Shown here: one piece after another, positions 1 to 10,171 of the stretch
Numbering within the stretch: the first letter of the stretch is position 1
How the letters are laid out: every line of letters starts with the position of its first letter
Assembly (NCBI GenBank): GCA_902786725.1
Contig: CADADP010000001.1
Location: 53,865-117,864, forward strand
DNA: 64,000 nt
Direction of reading: 5' to 3'
Source: an uncultured Bacteroidales bacterium
GTDB lineage: Bacteria; Bacteroidota; Bacteroidia; Bacteroidales; Muribaculaceae
Translations under genes and position numbers: made by a program
The notes under the pieces: model-generated
Seen by the model: the letters and a program-made list of their open reading frames with translations, nothing else
Database searches by the model: none
Told to the model about the DNA's origin: nothing

Positions 1-1
1 C

Positions 2-730
2 TTCTTCACCAAGGCCGACTCGGTGACCTACTCGCTGAGCAAGGCCGGAGGTATCCGCACCCGCGTGGTGGCCACATGGGAGGGCGAGAAGTGGACCGGC
101 ACGGCGCAGACCGGACGCACGTTTACACGCACGGGCTACTTTATCCGTAAATATCTGAATCCGCGCGCATCGAGCGATACCGGAGGCGAATACGCATCGT
201 ACAAGGACTTCCGCTACGCCGAGATTCTGCTTAACTTCGCCGAGGCAGCGTTGCACATGGGTCGCGAGACAGAAGCCCGCAACGCCATCAACGAGGTACG
301 AACTCGAGTGGGCATGCCGCCTATTTCGGAGATGGTAAGTGGCGAGGAGCTGATGCTTCGCTACATCAACGAGCGCCGAGTGGAGTTCGCGTTTGAGGAG
401 CAGCGTTTCTTTGACGTTCGCCGCTGGCATAAGCCCGATGAGGACCTTGAGGAGACCGACCGCTGGATAACCAAGATGTCGATAACCCCGATAACCGAGG
501 AGATAATGGTGGACGCTTTAGACTCGGACGAGAACCCGATTCTGAACCCAGATGGTACTGTGAAGCAAGAGCGCTTCATCAAGGTGGTGGGCTACAAGCA
601 CGAGCGCAAGCCGGCTGTGTATGAGCGTCAGAACTGGCAAAACAAGTACTTAAAGCTCCCCATTCCGCTCGATGAGATTAACCGTATTAGGACTCGCACC
701 GGCGAGAACTGGCAGAATCCCGGGTGGTGA
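2..730 (+). CDS. RagB/SusD-family glycan-binding lipoprotein, C-terminal part
   Basis: The reading frame is open from the window edge to a TGA at 730, so only the last 243 residues are seen and the signal/lipobox is outside. It has the SusD C-terminal signatures: a TPR-like helix pair (LLNFAEAALHMGRETEARNA), the block ERRVEFAFEEQRFFDVRRW, and the family ending NWQNPGW. SusD proteins are outer-membrane lipoproteins that cap a SusC transporter and bind the glycan. It lies 42 nt before the susC gene and is probably in the same operon. A second susD follows that susC, so this copy may belong to another SusC/D pair upstream of the window. Substrate unknown. Confidence 0.9.
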   Translation, partial: FFTKADSVTYSLSKAGGIRTRVVATWEGEKWTGTAQTGRTFTRTGYFIRKYLNPRASSDTGGEYASYKDFRYAEILLNFAEAALHMGRETEARNAINEVRTRVGMPPISEMVSGEELMLRYINERRVEFAFEEQRFFDVRRWHKPDEDLEETDRWITKMSITPITEEIMVDALDSDENPILNPDGTVKQERFIKVVGYKHERKPAVYERQNWQNKYLKLPIPLDEINRIRTRTGENWQNPGW

Positions 731-772
731 TGACAGAAGACGTAATTAATAATGTAAATCCATCATTATATT

Positions 773-3700
773 ATGAGTAAATATATTTCCAAAATACTGT
801 TGCTGCTCATTTCGGGGTGCTTTATCACTCTGAACGCAGCGGACGCCCCACGCCCCTCAGGCACGGTGACCGACAAGTATGGCAATCCCCTCTTTGGCGC
901 AGTGGTCTATGACGAGAAAGGGAAGAGTGTGGGCACAACCGACATCGACGGTAAATTTGAAGTGTTTGGCGATGTGGCCGACCAGAAGCTAAGATTCACC
1001 TATCTGGGCTACAAGACAGTGGAGGCCGCATTCACCGATAGCATGACCGTGGTGCTCGACTACGACATTCACAAGAGTAACCAGAAGATAAATCTGGGCA
1101 ACCGCGAGGTGGAGCGTCAAGACTTTGGCGGCTCGGCCGATGTGGCGGTGGGCGAAACGCTCGACCGCCAGCCGGTGGCCCGATTCACCTCGGCATTCGC
1201 CGGCAACTTCCCCAGCCTTACTGTACTGGAACGCGCCGGACAGACTGAGATAACGCTGGAGCAGTTCAACTACTACATTCGTGGCTTGAGCGACCCGCAC
1301 TCCAACTCTCCACTGATTATCATCGACGGCACCATCTGCTACCCCGGCACAGAAGACGAGACACTGGCCTACCTCACCACAAGTGAGATAGAATCGGTGT
1401 CGGTTCTCAAGGACGCGGCCTCGCAGGCGCTCTATGGCGGGCAGGGACTGAACGGCGTGATGGTGGTAACCACCAAACGCGGCACAGCGGGGAAGATGCG
1501 TGTGAACGCGTACTTAGACTTCTCGATGAGTAATCTGAGCGTAACTCCTCATTTCATGGACTCGTATAACTACGCCCTGCTACGCAACGAGGCGGCCAAG
1601 AACGACGGATTCGGGAGTTACTACTTCTTCTCACCCGAGCAGATAGCCGGCTTCAAGGAAGGCACCAACAAATATGAATATCCCAACAACGACTGGCGCA
1701 ACATGTTCATGCGCAAGCATGTGTTTATGCAGCGCGCGGCGTTTGACCTGCAGGGTGGCAGCGAGTGGGTGAACTACTATGTGAACGGCAACATAATGCA
1801 CCAGGGAGGCACGTTCAACGTGGAAGACAACTCTTATCGCTTCAAGCGCGGAGAATACAACAACAGCTATAGCCCCAACACCAATTACTTCTGGGCCAAC
1901 TTCCGCAGTAATGTGGAGGCCAAGATATGTAGCTGGCTTAGCACGCGCGTGAACCTGTCGGGCAACGTGAAGAAGCAGCACACGCCATACGCAGGCTCGC
2001 TAAAGGACATCTATTCACACTTCTTCTACACACCGCCCACAATCTATGGTCCTGTCACTCCCATTTTCTACGACGAGGAGGGGAATGTGGACGACTTCTA
2101 CGACTATCCAGGCGACCAGCCGGTGGTTACCGAGCACTACACCGACAACGCGTTCGCTCAGATTAACCGCACCGGTTTCAGCGACAACATGGAGACCAAC
2201 ATCAACGCTTCGGTGGCGCTGAACATTAATCTGGACGTTGTGACAAAGGGCCTGAGCCTGAGTGGAGTATTCGGCTACCACTCGTTTATGAGAAAGATTG
2301 ACAGCCAATATACGACTTATCGCCGCTACTTGTGGGACCATGAGAACGGTTCGTGGTCGTTTAACCGCTACGGAGCCACCGACGAGACCAACTTGAAATC
2401 CACGGTGAACAAGTCGAGCTACAGCAACATCAACTACCGCGGGTATATCAACTACAACCGCACGTTCGGCGGTGTGCATGCCGTGCAAGCGCAGGCTTTC
2501 GCCTACCTTGAGAAATTCGACGGAGAGCTGACTACCAACGCGCTGGTGGACAACCTTCCCTACAAGTTTCTGAACAGCGGATTCGACGTGAGTTACACCT
2601 ACGACCACCGCTACTCGATTCGCGGCGTGTGGACCCGTTCGGCTTCCGACCTGTTTGCTCGCAATGCCCGCTGGCAGTCGTTGCCGGCCGTGTCATTAGC
2701 ATGGAACTTGAGCAACGAGCCATATATGAGGGCGGCCAAGAAGTATCTGAGCAACGCACTGTTCCGCTTCAGCATAGGTAAGACCGGCAGCACTCGCGTG
2801 GGCGACACCACAGGGCGCTACGTGTTTGACGACCAGGTGGAGTTCAAGACCTCGGGCGGTCTGCTCTACGCCAAGCACCCGCTTGTGACCGAGATAGCAA
2901 TAGGCAATCCTCTGCTACATCCCGAGAACATGAAGAAATGGAACTTTGGTGTGGATTTGGGCCTGTTCAATATGGTACACTTGTCGTTTGACGTGTTCCG
3001 TGAGCGGATGGACGACTGGATTATCCGCAACACGCTCGACATTCCCGAGTATCAGGGAGCAGCTCTGAACGTGTATCCGGTGACCAACACCGGTATCTAC
3101 GAGAACCGAGGCTGGGAGGCCACCATCAACGTGGGCAAAGTGTTCAAGAACTGGGAGTTCAGTGTGGGCGGCTTCTTGTCATACAACAGGAACAAGATAG
3201 TGTATCAGGCCGAGGAAGACCGCGGCGAGGGATATGTGTATCCCAAGCGCGCCGAGGGGTTTGAGGCCGGCCAGGCCTTCGGGTATCTGGTGGATTACAG
3301 TAACGGCAACGGCTTCTTCAACTTCCCCGAAGAGCTGGCTAACGCACCCACATACACATTTGGCAATCCACGCTTGGGCGACCTAAAGTACGTTGACCTG
3401 AACGAGGACGGCATGATTGACGAGAAGGATATGGCGCCGATAGGCTCAGGAGGCATACCGCGCTGGAACTTTGGTTTCAACGGATATTTCCGCTACGGGA
3501 ACGTGGATTTGAGTTTCATGTTCCAGGGTGTGGGCGGTTATCGCCGCTTGAGTTACGGTTCCGGATTCTTGGAGACCGGTTACGACGGCCTGTTCTCGCC
3601 TCTGCACCAGCATGCGTGGACAGCCGAGCGCTGGGCCAACGGCGAAGAGATTCGCTACCCTGCCCTATCATATCAGGCAGGCACCAACACCCAGAGTAAC

Positions 3701-3937
3701 AGTTTCTATGTCCTGAACCGCTCTTACTTGCGCCTGAAGCAAGCCGAGGTGGGCTACTACCTGCCGCTGAAGTTCACACGCAAGTTCCGCTGCCAGCGGT
3801 TCAAGATATTCCTGAGCGGCAACAACCTGCTAACCTTCAACAAGTTGCCAAAGGGTCTTAACAGTGACCCCGAGCAGGACTACTACACGTTGCCGGCATT
3901 CAGGACCTATAACATAGGCATCCGCGCCACATTCTAA
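773..3937 (+). CDS. SusC/RagA-family TonB-linked outer-membrane transporter
   Basis: This 1054-residue protein is typical of SusC in length. It has a signal peptide (residues 1-23, ending LNAADA), then a carboxypeptidase-regulatory-like beta domain (about 28-100) with the usual GTVTDKYGNPLFGAVV opening. A TonB plug (about 125-240) carries the signatures IRGLSDP and SVLKDAASQALYGGQGLNGV, followed by a 22-strand-type barrel to the C-terminal F. Known role: it imports oligosaccharides or peptides across the outer membrane using TonB energy, with SusD as lid. It sits between two susD genes. No hybrid two-component or ECF-sigma/anti-sigma gene is visible in the window, and the plug lacks an evident N-terminal signalling domain, so regulation must come from elsewhere. 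Confidence 0.95.
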   Translation: MSKYISKILLLLISGCFITLNAADAPRPSGTVTDKYGNPLFGAVVYDEKGKSVGTTDIDGKFEVFGDVADQKLRFTYLGYKTVEAAFTDSMTVVLDYDIHKSNQKINLGNREVERQDFGGSADVAVGETLDRQPVARFTSAFAGNFPSLTVLERAGQTEITLEQFNYYIRGLSDPHSNSPLIIIDGTICYPGTEDETLAYLTTSEIESVSVLKDAASQALYGGQGLNGVMVVTTKRGTAGKMRVNAYLDFSMSNLSVTPHFMDSYNYALLRNEAAKNDGFGSYYFFSPEQIAGFKEGTNKYEYPNNDWRNMFMRKHVFMQRAAFDLQGGSEWVNYYVNGNIMHQGGTFNVEDNSYRFKRGEYNNSYSPNTNYFWANFRSNVEAKICSWLSTRVNLSGNVKKQHTPYAGSLKDIYSHFFYTPPTIYGPVTPIFYDEEGNVDDFYDYPGDQPVVTEHYTDNAFAQINRTGFSDNMETNINASVALNINLDVVTKGLSLSGVFGYHSFMRKIDSQYTTYRRYLWDHENGSWSFNRYGATDETNLKSTVNKSSYSNINYRGYINYNRTFGGVHAVQAQAFAYLEKFDGELTTNALVDNLPYKFLNSGFDVSYTYDHRYSIRGVWTRSASDLFARNARWQSLPAVSLAWNLSNEPYMRAAKKYLSNALFRFSIGKTGSTRVGDTTGRYVFDDQVEFKTSGGLLYAKHPLVTEIAIGNPLLHPENMKKWNFGVDLGLFNMVHLSFDVFRERMDDWIIRNTLDIPEYQGAALNVYPVTNTGIYENRGWEATINVGKVFKNWEFSVGGFLSYNRNKIVYQAEEDRGEGYVYPKRAEGFEAGQAFGYLVDYSNGNGFFNFPEELANAPTYTFGNPRLGDLKYVDLNEDGMIDEKDMAPIGSGGIPRWNFGFNGYFRYGNVDLSFMFQGVGGYRRLSYGSGFLETGYDGLFSPLHQHAWTAERWANGEEIRYPALSYQAGTNTQSNSFYVLNRSYLRLKQAEVGYYLPLKFTRKFRCQRFKIFLSGNNLLTFNKLPKGLNSDPEQDYYTLPAFRTYNIGIRATF

Positions 3938-3995
3938 ACCGCGGTAGTGGCAATGTTACTATAACAGAGAATAACACGATAAAAAACAGAGCATT

Positions 3996-5816
3996 ATGAA
4001 GATATACAAAACAATAGTAAGCATAATTGCGATAGCCGGGTTACTGAGCGTGAGTTCGTGCAACGACACTCTGGACGTGCTGACCGACGGGCACATCAAC
4101 ATGAGCGATGTGTTCAAGGACCGCCAGCGCACGATGGGTTTCCTGAATCAGTGCTACACTCACCGCCTGAACGTGAATCTGCACAACTCGGCTCTGACCG
4201 ACGAAGCCTATGACAACCGCGTGATAGAAGGCGGCTCGGTGATTAACCGGTGGTATGAGCGCGGAATGGACCTGAACACGTACGCGCAGTTTGAGCCGCG
4301 CGACTGGGCGGGTCAGTTCCAGGGCATCCGCTTCTGCAGCAACTTTATCGACAACGCCCCCAATTTCACCGGCTACCAGACCGAGAACGAGCTTTCGGGC
4401 TGGACAGCTCAGGCGCACACACTGCGAGCGCTCTATTATCTGCAGCTGATGATGCGCTACGGCAAGTTCCCCCTCTACACTCACGACATAACCACTAACT
4501 ACTGGGATTACAGCAAGAGCGACTATATCGACATCGTTCGCCAGATATTGACCGACTGCGACGAGGCCTTGGCCACGAACTATAACGCTCTGAACGGATT
4601 CGCATGGATTATCCGCGACTCAGAGAATGGCATCATGACTCGCGCCGTGGCCTACGCCATCAAGTCGCGCGCGGCGGTTTACGCCTGCAGCCCACTGTAT
4701 CAGGAGGAGGGCAAAGAGAACATGACGTGGGATGAGGCTCTCGACATCTGCGGTGAGGCACTGGCAGCCTGCCTGTCGCCCGACGGCGGATATCAGCTAT
4801 ATGACAAGCCGGCCAACGGCTTATCGGGCTACGCGGCCTACTTCCACCTGCGTCCGTGGCAGAACGTGATAGACAAGCGCGACCACGAGACCATCTACGC
4901 CGTGGATGAGTCGCACCCCGGAGTGTGGAACACGTGTTCGTTCCCGTCGCGTAGCGGACAATCGCACGCCTACCTTAACCCCACTCAGGAGCTTGTTGAC
5001 GCTTATGAAACCACCGACGGCGAGCCGGTGGTGCTAGGCTATGCCGACGCGCAGCATTTGCAACCCATCTACAACCCGCGCAACACGTCGTATCGCAAGA
5101 ATGACCCTTACCTGAACCGAGACTTGCGCATGGCCGCCACAATCATGTATAACGGCGCGCCCCGCAATCGCGCCTCATCCACGAGCGGTAACCCCCTTAA
5201 CATCTACGATGGAGCCCCCGACGGCATAGACCAGACCACGACCATCAACACCCACACAGGCTACTACCTGCGCAAGTACTGCGACGATAACTCATCGGGC
5301 AGCAACCAGGGCTCGAACGACGGCTACATGCGCGTGTTCCGCCTGGCCGAGCTGTACTTGAACTTTGCCGAGGCCGCGTATCACGCCGGGTCGCCCTACA
5401 CCAAGCACACCTACTCGTTCACTTGCCAGGACGGAAGCACGTTCAGCATAACCCTCTCGGCCAAAGACGCTATAGACATAGTGCGCGACCGCTCGGAGAT
5501 GCCCCCGCTTCCCGAGGGCCTTTCGACCGAGGAGTTTGAGCGCCGCTACCGCAATGAGCGATTTGTGGAGTTTGCGTTTGAGGGTATGCGCTACTACGAC
5601 ATCCGCCGGTGGAAGATAATGGGTGAGGTGTTCCGTCAGGCCACCGGAGTTCACTGCAAGCTCGACGAGGACACAGGAAATTTTGTTTACACTCGCTTCG
5701 CGTTCTCGCCTCGCGTGGCCACCGACGACAAATATTACTTCACGCCGCTGACCCGCAACGAAGTGGACAAGATTATGAACCAGACGGGAGTGAACTGGCA
5801 AAATCCCGGGTGGTGA
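3996..5816 (+). CDS. RagB/SusD-family glycan-binding lipoprotein
   Basis: Complete SusD homologue of 606 residues. The N-terminus is a lipoprotein signal with lipobox SVSSC (Cys 22), placing the protein on the outer-membrane surface. SusD helices follow (for example LRALYYLQLMMRYGKFPLY around 150-165). The C-terminal blocks NERFVEFAFEGMRYYDIRRW and NWQNPGW are diagnostic. It begins 58 nt after susC and is the natural partner of that transporter. The C-terminal ending is identical to that of the partial SusD at the window start, so the two are related paralogues. Ligand cannot be inferred. Confidence 0.95.
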   Translation: MKIYKTIVSIIAIAGLLSVSSCNDTLDVLTDGHINMSDVFKDRQRTMGFLNQCYTHRLNVNLHNSALTDEAYDNRVIEGGSVINRWYERGMDLNTYAQFEPRDWAGQFQGIRFCSNFIDNAPNFTGYQTENELSGWTAQAHTLRALYYLQLMMRYGKFPLYTHDITTNYWDYSKSDYIDIVRQILTDCDEALATNYNALNGFAWIIRDSENGIMTRAVAYAIKSRAAVYACSPLYQEEGKENMTWDEALDICGEALAACLSPDGGYQLYDKPANGLSGYAAYFHLRPWQNVIDKRDHETIYAVDESHPGVWNTCSFPSRSGQSHAYLNPTQELVDAYETTDGEPVVLGYADAQHLQPIYNPRNTSYRKNDPYLNRDLRMAATIMYNGAPRNRASSTSGNPLNIYDGAPDGIDQTTTINTHTGYYLRKYCDDNSSGSNQGSNDGYMRVFRLAELYLNFAEAAYHAGSPYTKHTYSFTCQDGSTFSITLSAKDAIDIVRDRSEMPPLPEGLSTEEFERRYRNERFVEFAFEGMRYYDIRRWKIMGEVFRQATGVHCKLDEDTGNFVYTRFAFSPRVATDDKYYFTPLTRNEVDKIMNQTGVNWQNPGW

Positions 5817-5870
5817 TAATGAGTGATAACACGAGATTTTTTCATTAACGACATTAAAGAGACATAAGAT

Positions 5871-7061
5871 ATGAAAAATTCGATTAACATATTTCTGCTG
5901 GCGCTGGCGCTACTTTTGTTAGGGTCATGCTCCGACGAGAAGAAATACACTGGCGCCGAGCAAGGCAAGGGTTTCACGCCATCGGCGGTGAGCGACGTGT
6001 CGTATGAGCCGGGATATGGTTCGGTGGATATCACATGGACTCTGCCCGACGAGGAAGGACTCTACTACATAAACGTGGCCTACATCGACAACGAAGGCAA
6101 GCCCGCGAGCCAGAAAATATTTGTCCCCACCGATGAGACCCGCCTGTTGCCGCAGACGTGCCGTGTAACGGGGTTCATGGTCCCCGATGAGAAGACGTTT
6201 ACCATCACCACAGTGGCCTATGGCGGCGGCAAGAGCGCGCCGGTGGTGATTACCGCCACTCCGCTCGATGCCGGCAAGGTGAAAGAAAACGTTCAGAACT
6301 CAATCACATTCACTAACGCCGAATACGGCTACTACGTGAACTGGGAGAACGAGGCCCAGTTCCCCACCGAGATATGGATTGAGTACAAGGCCGACGGAAA
6401 CGTGAAGCAGGCTATAGTTGACGCCACCAACACGGGAACGTTCTTCGTGGGATATTTCCAAGAGGAGACCGACCTGACCTACACCTGCGTGAACCCGTTT
6501 GACCAGTCGCAGACCGAAGCGATGACCTCGCACGTGACTCCGCTGACCAACCCCATTGACGACCAGAGCAGCACCGCGAGCTACATCACATTCACCGGCG
6601 ACAGGGATGCATCGCCACGCAACTTGCAGGTGAAGCACGTGACCGATGTGCTGAGCAACTACCACTTCCAGTTCGAGACAATTTGGCTCACAGAGAATCG
6701 AACAGGCCCTATCGACCCGTATATGTACAGCAACGAGTTTACGGCCGACGCCAAGGGATTGGTGCTGATATTCCGCTACATGGTGAACATGAAATCCACT
6801 TTGCAGTTCTTCTACTGCAGCTATGGTGGCGGCGCGCTGGGTGGCAAGAGTACTCCAACGATTCAAATCAAGGAGTCGCCCGATGAGTGGCAGAACTTCG
6901 TGTTCGACTGCACCACCACGGCACGGTCATGGGGCTGGAACGCGGCCACCGGCGACCGAGTACGCATCGATGTGGACGACCACGTGGAGGGCGTGATACT
7001 GGATGTGCGCAACATGCGCTTCATCTCGGTTGACGACGCCAAGTTCATGGGCCTGCTATAG
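5871..7061 (+). CDS. Surface lipoprotein of a SusC/D locus, DUF4959-like
   Basis: A 396-residue lipoprotein with a lipobox LLGSC (Cys 20). An N-terminal fibronectin-like region (about 35-135: VSYEPGYGSVDITWTLPDEEG) and a second beta domain (about 140-230) resemble the DUF4959 two-domain layout of proteins that follow susD in many Bacteroidetes loci. The C-terminal 160 residues look like a carbohydrate-binding beta-sandwich (SYITFTGDRDAS onward), but I see no catalytic motif. It lies 54 nt after susD in the same direction and is probably the last gene of the operon. Likely an accessory glycan-binding protein (inference). The exact family assignment is tentative. Confidence 0.7.
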   Translation: MKNSINIFLLALALLLLGSCSDEKKYTGAEQGKGFTPSAVSDVSYEPGYGSVDITWTLPDEEGLYYINVAYIDNEGKPASQKIFVPTDETRLLPQTCRVTGFMVPDEKTFTITTVAYGGGKSAPVVITATPLDAGKVKENVQNSITFTNAEYGYYVNWENEAQFPTEIWIEYKADGNVKQAIVDATNTGTFFVGYFQEETDLTYTCVNPFDQSQTEAMTSHVTPLTNPIDDQSSTASYITFTGDRDASPRNLQVKHVTDVLSNYHFQFETIWLTENRTGPIDPYMYSNEFTADAKGLVLIFRYMVNMKSTLQFFYCSYGGGALGGKSTPTIQIKESPDEWQNFVFDCTTTARSWGWNAATGDRVRIDVDDHVEGVILDVRNMRFISVDDAKFMGLL

Positions 7062-7089
7062 AGCAGTAAAATGCTGACAAAAACACATT

Positions 7090-7126
7090 GTGCCCCGCGA
7101 TTTCGCTTGTGGAAACCGCGGGGCAC
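7090..7126. terminator. GC-rich hairpin after the SusC/D operon
   Basis: Perfect 10-bp arms GTGCCCCGCG / CGCGGGGCAC separated by 17 nt, 29 nt after the stop codon. No T-tract follows, so it is a candidate transcript-end or mRNA-stabilising hairpin rather than a textbook intrinsic terminator. Confidence 0.5.
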
Positions 7127-7226
7127 TTGTGTGAAGCGAGAGAGTGTTTGTGCGTTCGAGGGTTAATAAGACGCTTGAGAAAGCGGAGCGTATTTTTACC
7201 AGCGGGAAGAAAAAAGTGGGACAAAC

Positions 7227-7259
7227 TTAGCCCCATTAACATTTTTTTATTATCTTTGT
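7227..7259 (+). promoter_or_regulatory. Candidate promoter of hppA
   Basis: The -7 element TATCTTTGT matches TAnnTTTGY. Twenty nucleotides upstream is TTAG, a weak -33. It lies about 120 nt before the start codon. Confidence 0.45.
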
Positions 7260-7380
7260 GGCTGCGATAAGATATAGCGCCGCCAAATGCGTGATATCAG
7301 CGCATTTGGCGGCAACATTTTATCACTATAACCGGACCAAAAACATAAAAACCATAACTTAAAAACAACTCTTAGTTACA

Positions 7381-9777
7381 ATGAGAAAATTATTCTTTGC
7401 ATTAAGCGCACTATTGCTACCGGCATCGCTGATGGCAAGTGAAGCAAACCTGAAGATGCCCGATGGCTTTGCCACAGACCCACAGACCCAGATTCTGTAT
7501 TGGGGATTCGCGGTGATAGTTCTGGGTTTGCTATTCGGTTACTGGCAATTCCGTAAAGTTAGGAGTCTGAAGGCTCACGCTTCGATGCTCGAAATTGGCG
7601 ACGTGATATTCAAGACTTGCTCCACCTACCTGAAGCAGCAGGGCAAATTTCTGGGAATATTGTTCGCCTTTATAGGCTTGGCCATAGTGCTCTACTTCGG
7701 AGTTCTCGAGAGCATGGGTCTGGGCGCGACGCTACTGATACTGTGCTGGACGGTGATAGGCGTGCTCGGCTCTTATGCCGTGGCGTGGTTTGGCGTGCGC
7801 ATGAACACATACGCCAATTCCCGCATGGCGTTTGCGTCGCTACTTCGCAAGCCCTTAAACCTGCTCAACATACCGCTGACAGCCGGTATGAGCATAGGCA
7901 TCCTGCTGATTTGCGTTGAGCTGGTGCTGATGCTTATAATACTGCTGTTTATGCCGGCCGACTTGGCGGGCAGTTGTTTCATAGGCTTTGCCATAGGTGA
8001 ATCGCTTGGCGCAAGCGCGCTGCGTATCGCAGGCGGCATCTTCACCAAGATTGCCGACATAGGTAGCGACCTGATGAAAGTGGTGTTCAAGATAGGCGAG
8101 GACGATCCACGCAACCCCGGCGTTATAGCCGACTGCACCGGCGACAACGCAGGCGACTCTATAGGCCCGACGGCCGACGGTTTTGAGACCTACGGCGTGA
8201 CCGGAGTGGCGCTGGTGTCGTTCATCCTGCTGGCCGTGGATGTGCAATACCAGACCCAGCTGCTGGTGTGGATATTTGTGATGCGCATACTGGGTGTGAT
8301 TGCCAGTGTGGCAGCCTACTACATCAACGGTGCCATCTCCAAGGCCAAATACAGCAAGGCCGATGACCTGGACTTTGAAAAACCGCTGACGAGCCTTGTG
8401 TGGATTACATCGATACTGTCGATAATAGGCACGTTTGTTGCCAGCTACATATTCTTGAAAGACCTTGGCCAAAACTACTGGCTGGGACTTTCGATAATTA
8501 TCAGTTGCGGCACGCTGGGCGCCGCGCTTATACCGGAAATCACCAAGTTATTCACCTCCCCCACATCGACCCACGTGCGCGAAGTGGTGAAGGCATCGGA
8601 ACAGGGCGGAGCATCGCTCAATATCCTGTCGGGCATGGTGAGTGGCAACTTTGGCAGTTTCTGGACCGGATTTGTGTTCTTCGTGCTGATGCTACTGGCC
8701 TACATAGCATCGTTTGAGTTTGGGATGAGCGGAATCTTCGGTAACTACTACGCGATATTCGCGTTTGGCTTGGTGGCATTCGGAATGCTGGGCATGGGCC
8801 CTGTGACGATAGCTGTGGACAGCTACGGACCTGTGACCGACAATGCTCAGTCAGTGTATGAGCTTTCGCTCATCGAAGACAACATCGAGAAGGCCGACAA
8901 GGAGATACAAAACCAATTCGGCTTTAAGCCCGACTTTGAGAAGGCCAAGTACTATCTGGAGGCCAACGACGGCGCGGGCAACACGTTTAAGGCTACAGCC
9001 AAGCCGGTGCTGATAGGCACCGCCGTGGCCGGAGCCACAACGATGATATTCTCGCTGATTCTAATGATAGGCGAAACGCTGAAAATAGACCCGGTGGAAA
9101 CGCTGAACCTGCTCAACCCGTATTCGATACTGGGCTTCATTCTGGGCGGATGTGTGGTATATTGGTTCACCGGCGGCTCGATGCAGGCTGTGACCACCGG
9201 CGCTAACCGCGCTGTGGAGTTCATTAAGAACAACATCAAGCTCGACACTAACGCGCCCAAGAAAGCCGACGCCGAGAAGTCGCAGGAAGTGGTGAGCATC
9301 TGCACGAACTACGCGCAGAAAGGCATGATTAACATCTTCATTGCCATCTTCTGCTTTGCGCTGGGCATCGCCTGCCTGTCGTCGCCGGCGAGCATTGGCG
9401 GCAACGACGCTGTGTGCATGTTTGTCAGCTACCTGATATCAATAGCCGTGTTCGGACTGTTCCAGGCAGTGTTTATGGCCGATGCCGGCGGTGCATGGGA
9501 CAACGCCAAGAAGATAGTGGAAGTGGACCTTCGCGCTAAGGGCACCGACCTGCACGACGCGTCGGTGGTGGGCGACACCGTGGGTGACCCGTTCAAGGAC
9601 ACAAGCTCGGTGGCACTGAACCCGATTATCAAGTTCACCACGCTCTTTGGCGTGCTGGCGATGGAGATAGCCATCAGCGACAATTTCAAGGATATAGCGC
9701 CCTACTTCGGCATCGTGTTCATGCTTGTAGCGCTCTACTTTGTGTACCGCTCGTTCTACAAGATGAAGACGGCATAA
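7381..9777 (+). CDS. hppA: Membrane-bound proton (or sodium) translocating pyrophosphatase
   Basis: A 798-residue protein with about 16 membrane segments. It hydrolyses pyrophosphate and pumps H+ or Na+ across the inner membrane. The PPi/Mg-binding motif EDDPRNPGVIADCTGDNAGD starts near residue 240, and a second acidic motif (DTVGDPFKD) lies near 735. The segment GNTFKATAK has a lysine at residue 537. In this family a Lys at that position (in place of Ala) is associated with potassium-independent, usually H+-pumping, enzymes. The gene is monocistronic: it has its own upstream -7 element and a strong terminator 24 nt after the stop. A signal-like N-terminus (ending LMASEA) precedes the first conserved helix, as is common in Bacteroidetes homologues. 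Confidence 0.95.
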   Translation: MRKLFFALSALLLPASLMASEANLKMPDGFATDPQTQILYWGFAVIVLGLLFGYWQFRKVRSLKAHASMLEIGDVIFKTCSTYLKQQGKFLGILFAFIGLAIVLYFGVLESMGLGATLLILCWTVIGVLGSYAVAWFGVRMNTYANSRMAFASLLRKPLNLLNIPLTAGMSIGILLICVELVLMLIILLFMPADLAGSCFIGFAIGESLGASALRIAGGIFTKIADIGSDLMKVVFKIGEDDPRNPGVIADCTGDNAGDSIGPTADGFETYGVTGVALVSFILLAVDVQYQTQLLVWIFVMRILGVIASVAAYYINGAISKAKYSKADDLDFEKPLTSLVWITSILSIIGTFVASYIFLKDLGQNYWLGLSIIISCGTLGAALIPEITKLFTSPTSTHVREVVKASEQGGASLNILSGMVSGNFGSFWTGFVFFVLMLLAYIASFEFGMSGIFGNYYAIFAFGLVAFGMLGMGPVTIAVDSYGPVTDNAQSVYELSLIEDNIEKADKEIQNQFGFKPDFEKAKYYLEANDGAGNTFKATAKPVLIGTAVAGATTMIFSLILMIGETLKIDPVETLNLLNPYSILGFILGGCVVYWFTGGSMQAVTTGANRAVEFIKNNIKLDTNAPKKADAEKSQEVVSICTNYAQKGMINIFIAIFCFALGIACLSSPASIGGNDAVCMFVSYLISIAVFGLFQAVFMADAGGAWDNAKKIVEVDLRAKGTDLHDASVVGDTVGDPFKDTSSVALNPIIKFTTLFGVLAMEIAISDNFKDIAPYFGIVFMLVALYFVYRSFYKMKTA

Positions 9778-9800
9778 CAATCGATTAGATAATATAATGG

Positions 9801-9839
9801 CAGTGTGTGGCGCGCGTGACGTTGCACACTGTTTTTTTT
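9801..9839 (+). terminator. Intrinsic terminator of hppA
   Basis: Arms CAGTGTG / CACACTG flanking a GC-rich loop, followed directly by eight T residues. Confidence 0.85.
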
Positions 9840-10171
9840 GGGGGTGGGGCCGTCGGGCAATGAGCACAAGATTGCGCAACAAACAAGACGAATACAAGCA
9901 TTGGTACATTAAGGCCATTTTGGTTTCCACACGGCAAGCTGAGGTCAACTTATGCCAGCCTTAACAGCTGATCATGGCAAAGGCGCAAATCTGTCATTCA
10001 GCCGCGGCAGGCGGAGAGTTAAGGTTCCTCTTATCGTCTGCGCACATCCACAAGTCACGTAGCCACGCGGTTGCTATCTGAGACAGAGGCAATGGGGTAC
10101 CTAACCATATCGGCCCGGTTACTGAAAACCGAGCCGATATGGTTATAGGTAATGCGATTATGAATCGCGGC
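9840..10171. other. Gene-free stretch between convergent genes
   Basis: I find no convincing coding frame, RNA gene or mobile-element end in 9840-10100. The only clear structure is the hairpin at 10103-10144. Confidence 0.5.
10103..10144. terminator. Hairpin downstream of the 1204-aa secreted protein gene
   Basis: Long inverted repeat, AACCATATCGGC-c-CGGTT and AACCG-a-GCCGATATGGTT, around a 6-nt loop. It sits 27 nt beyond the stop codon of the minus-strand gene. There is no T-tract. Confidence 0.55.

Larger units (their letters stand above)
7062..7380. other. Intergenic region between the SusC/D operon and hppA
   Basis: No gene is seen in these 319 bases. They hold a strong hairpin at 7090-7126, a Bacteroidetes-type -7 element at 7251-7259, and a second GC-rich imperfect repeat around 7276-7310 (gcgccgccaaatgcgtg / cgcatttggcggcaac) in what would be the hppA 5' untranslated region. 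Confidence 0.6.
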
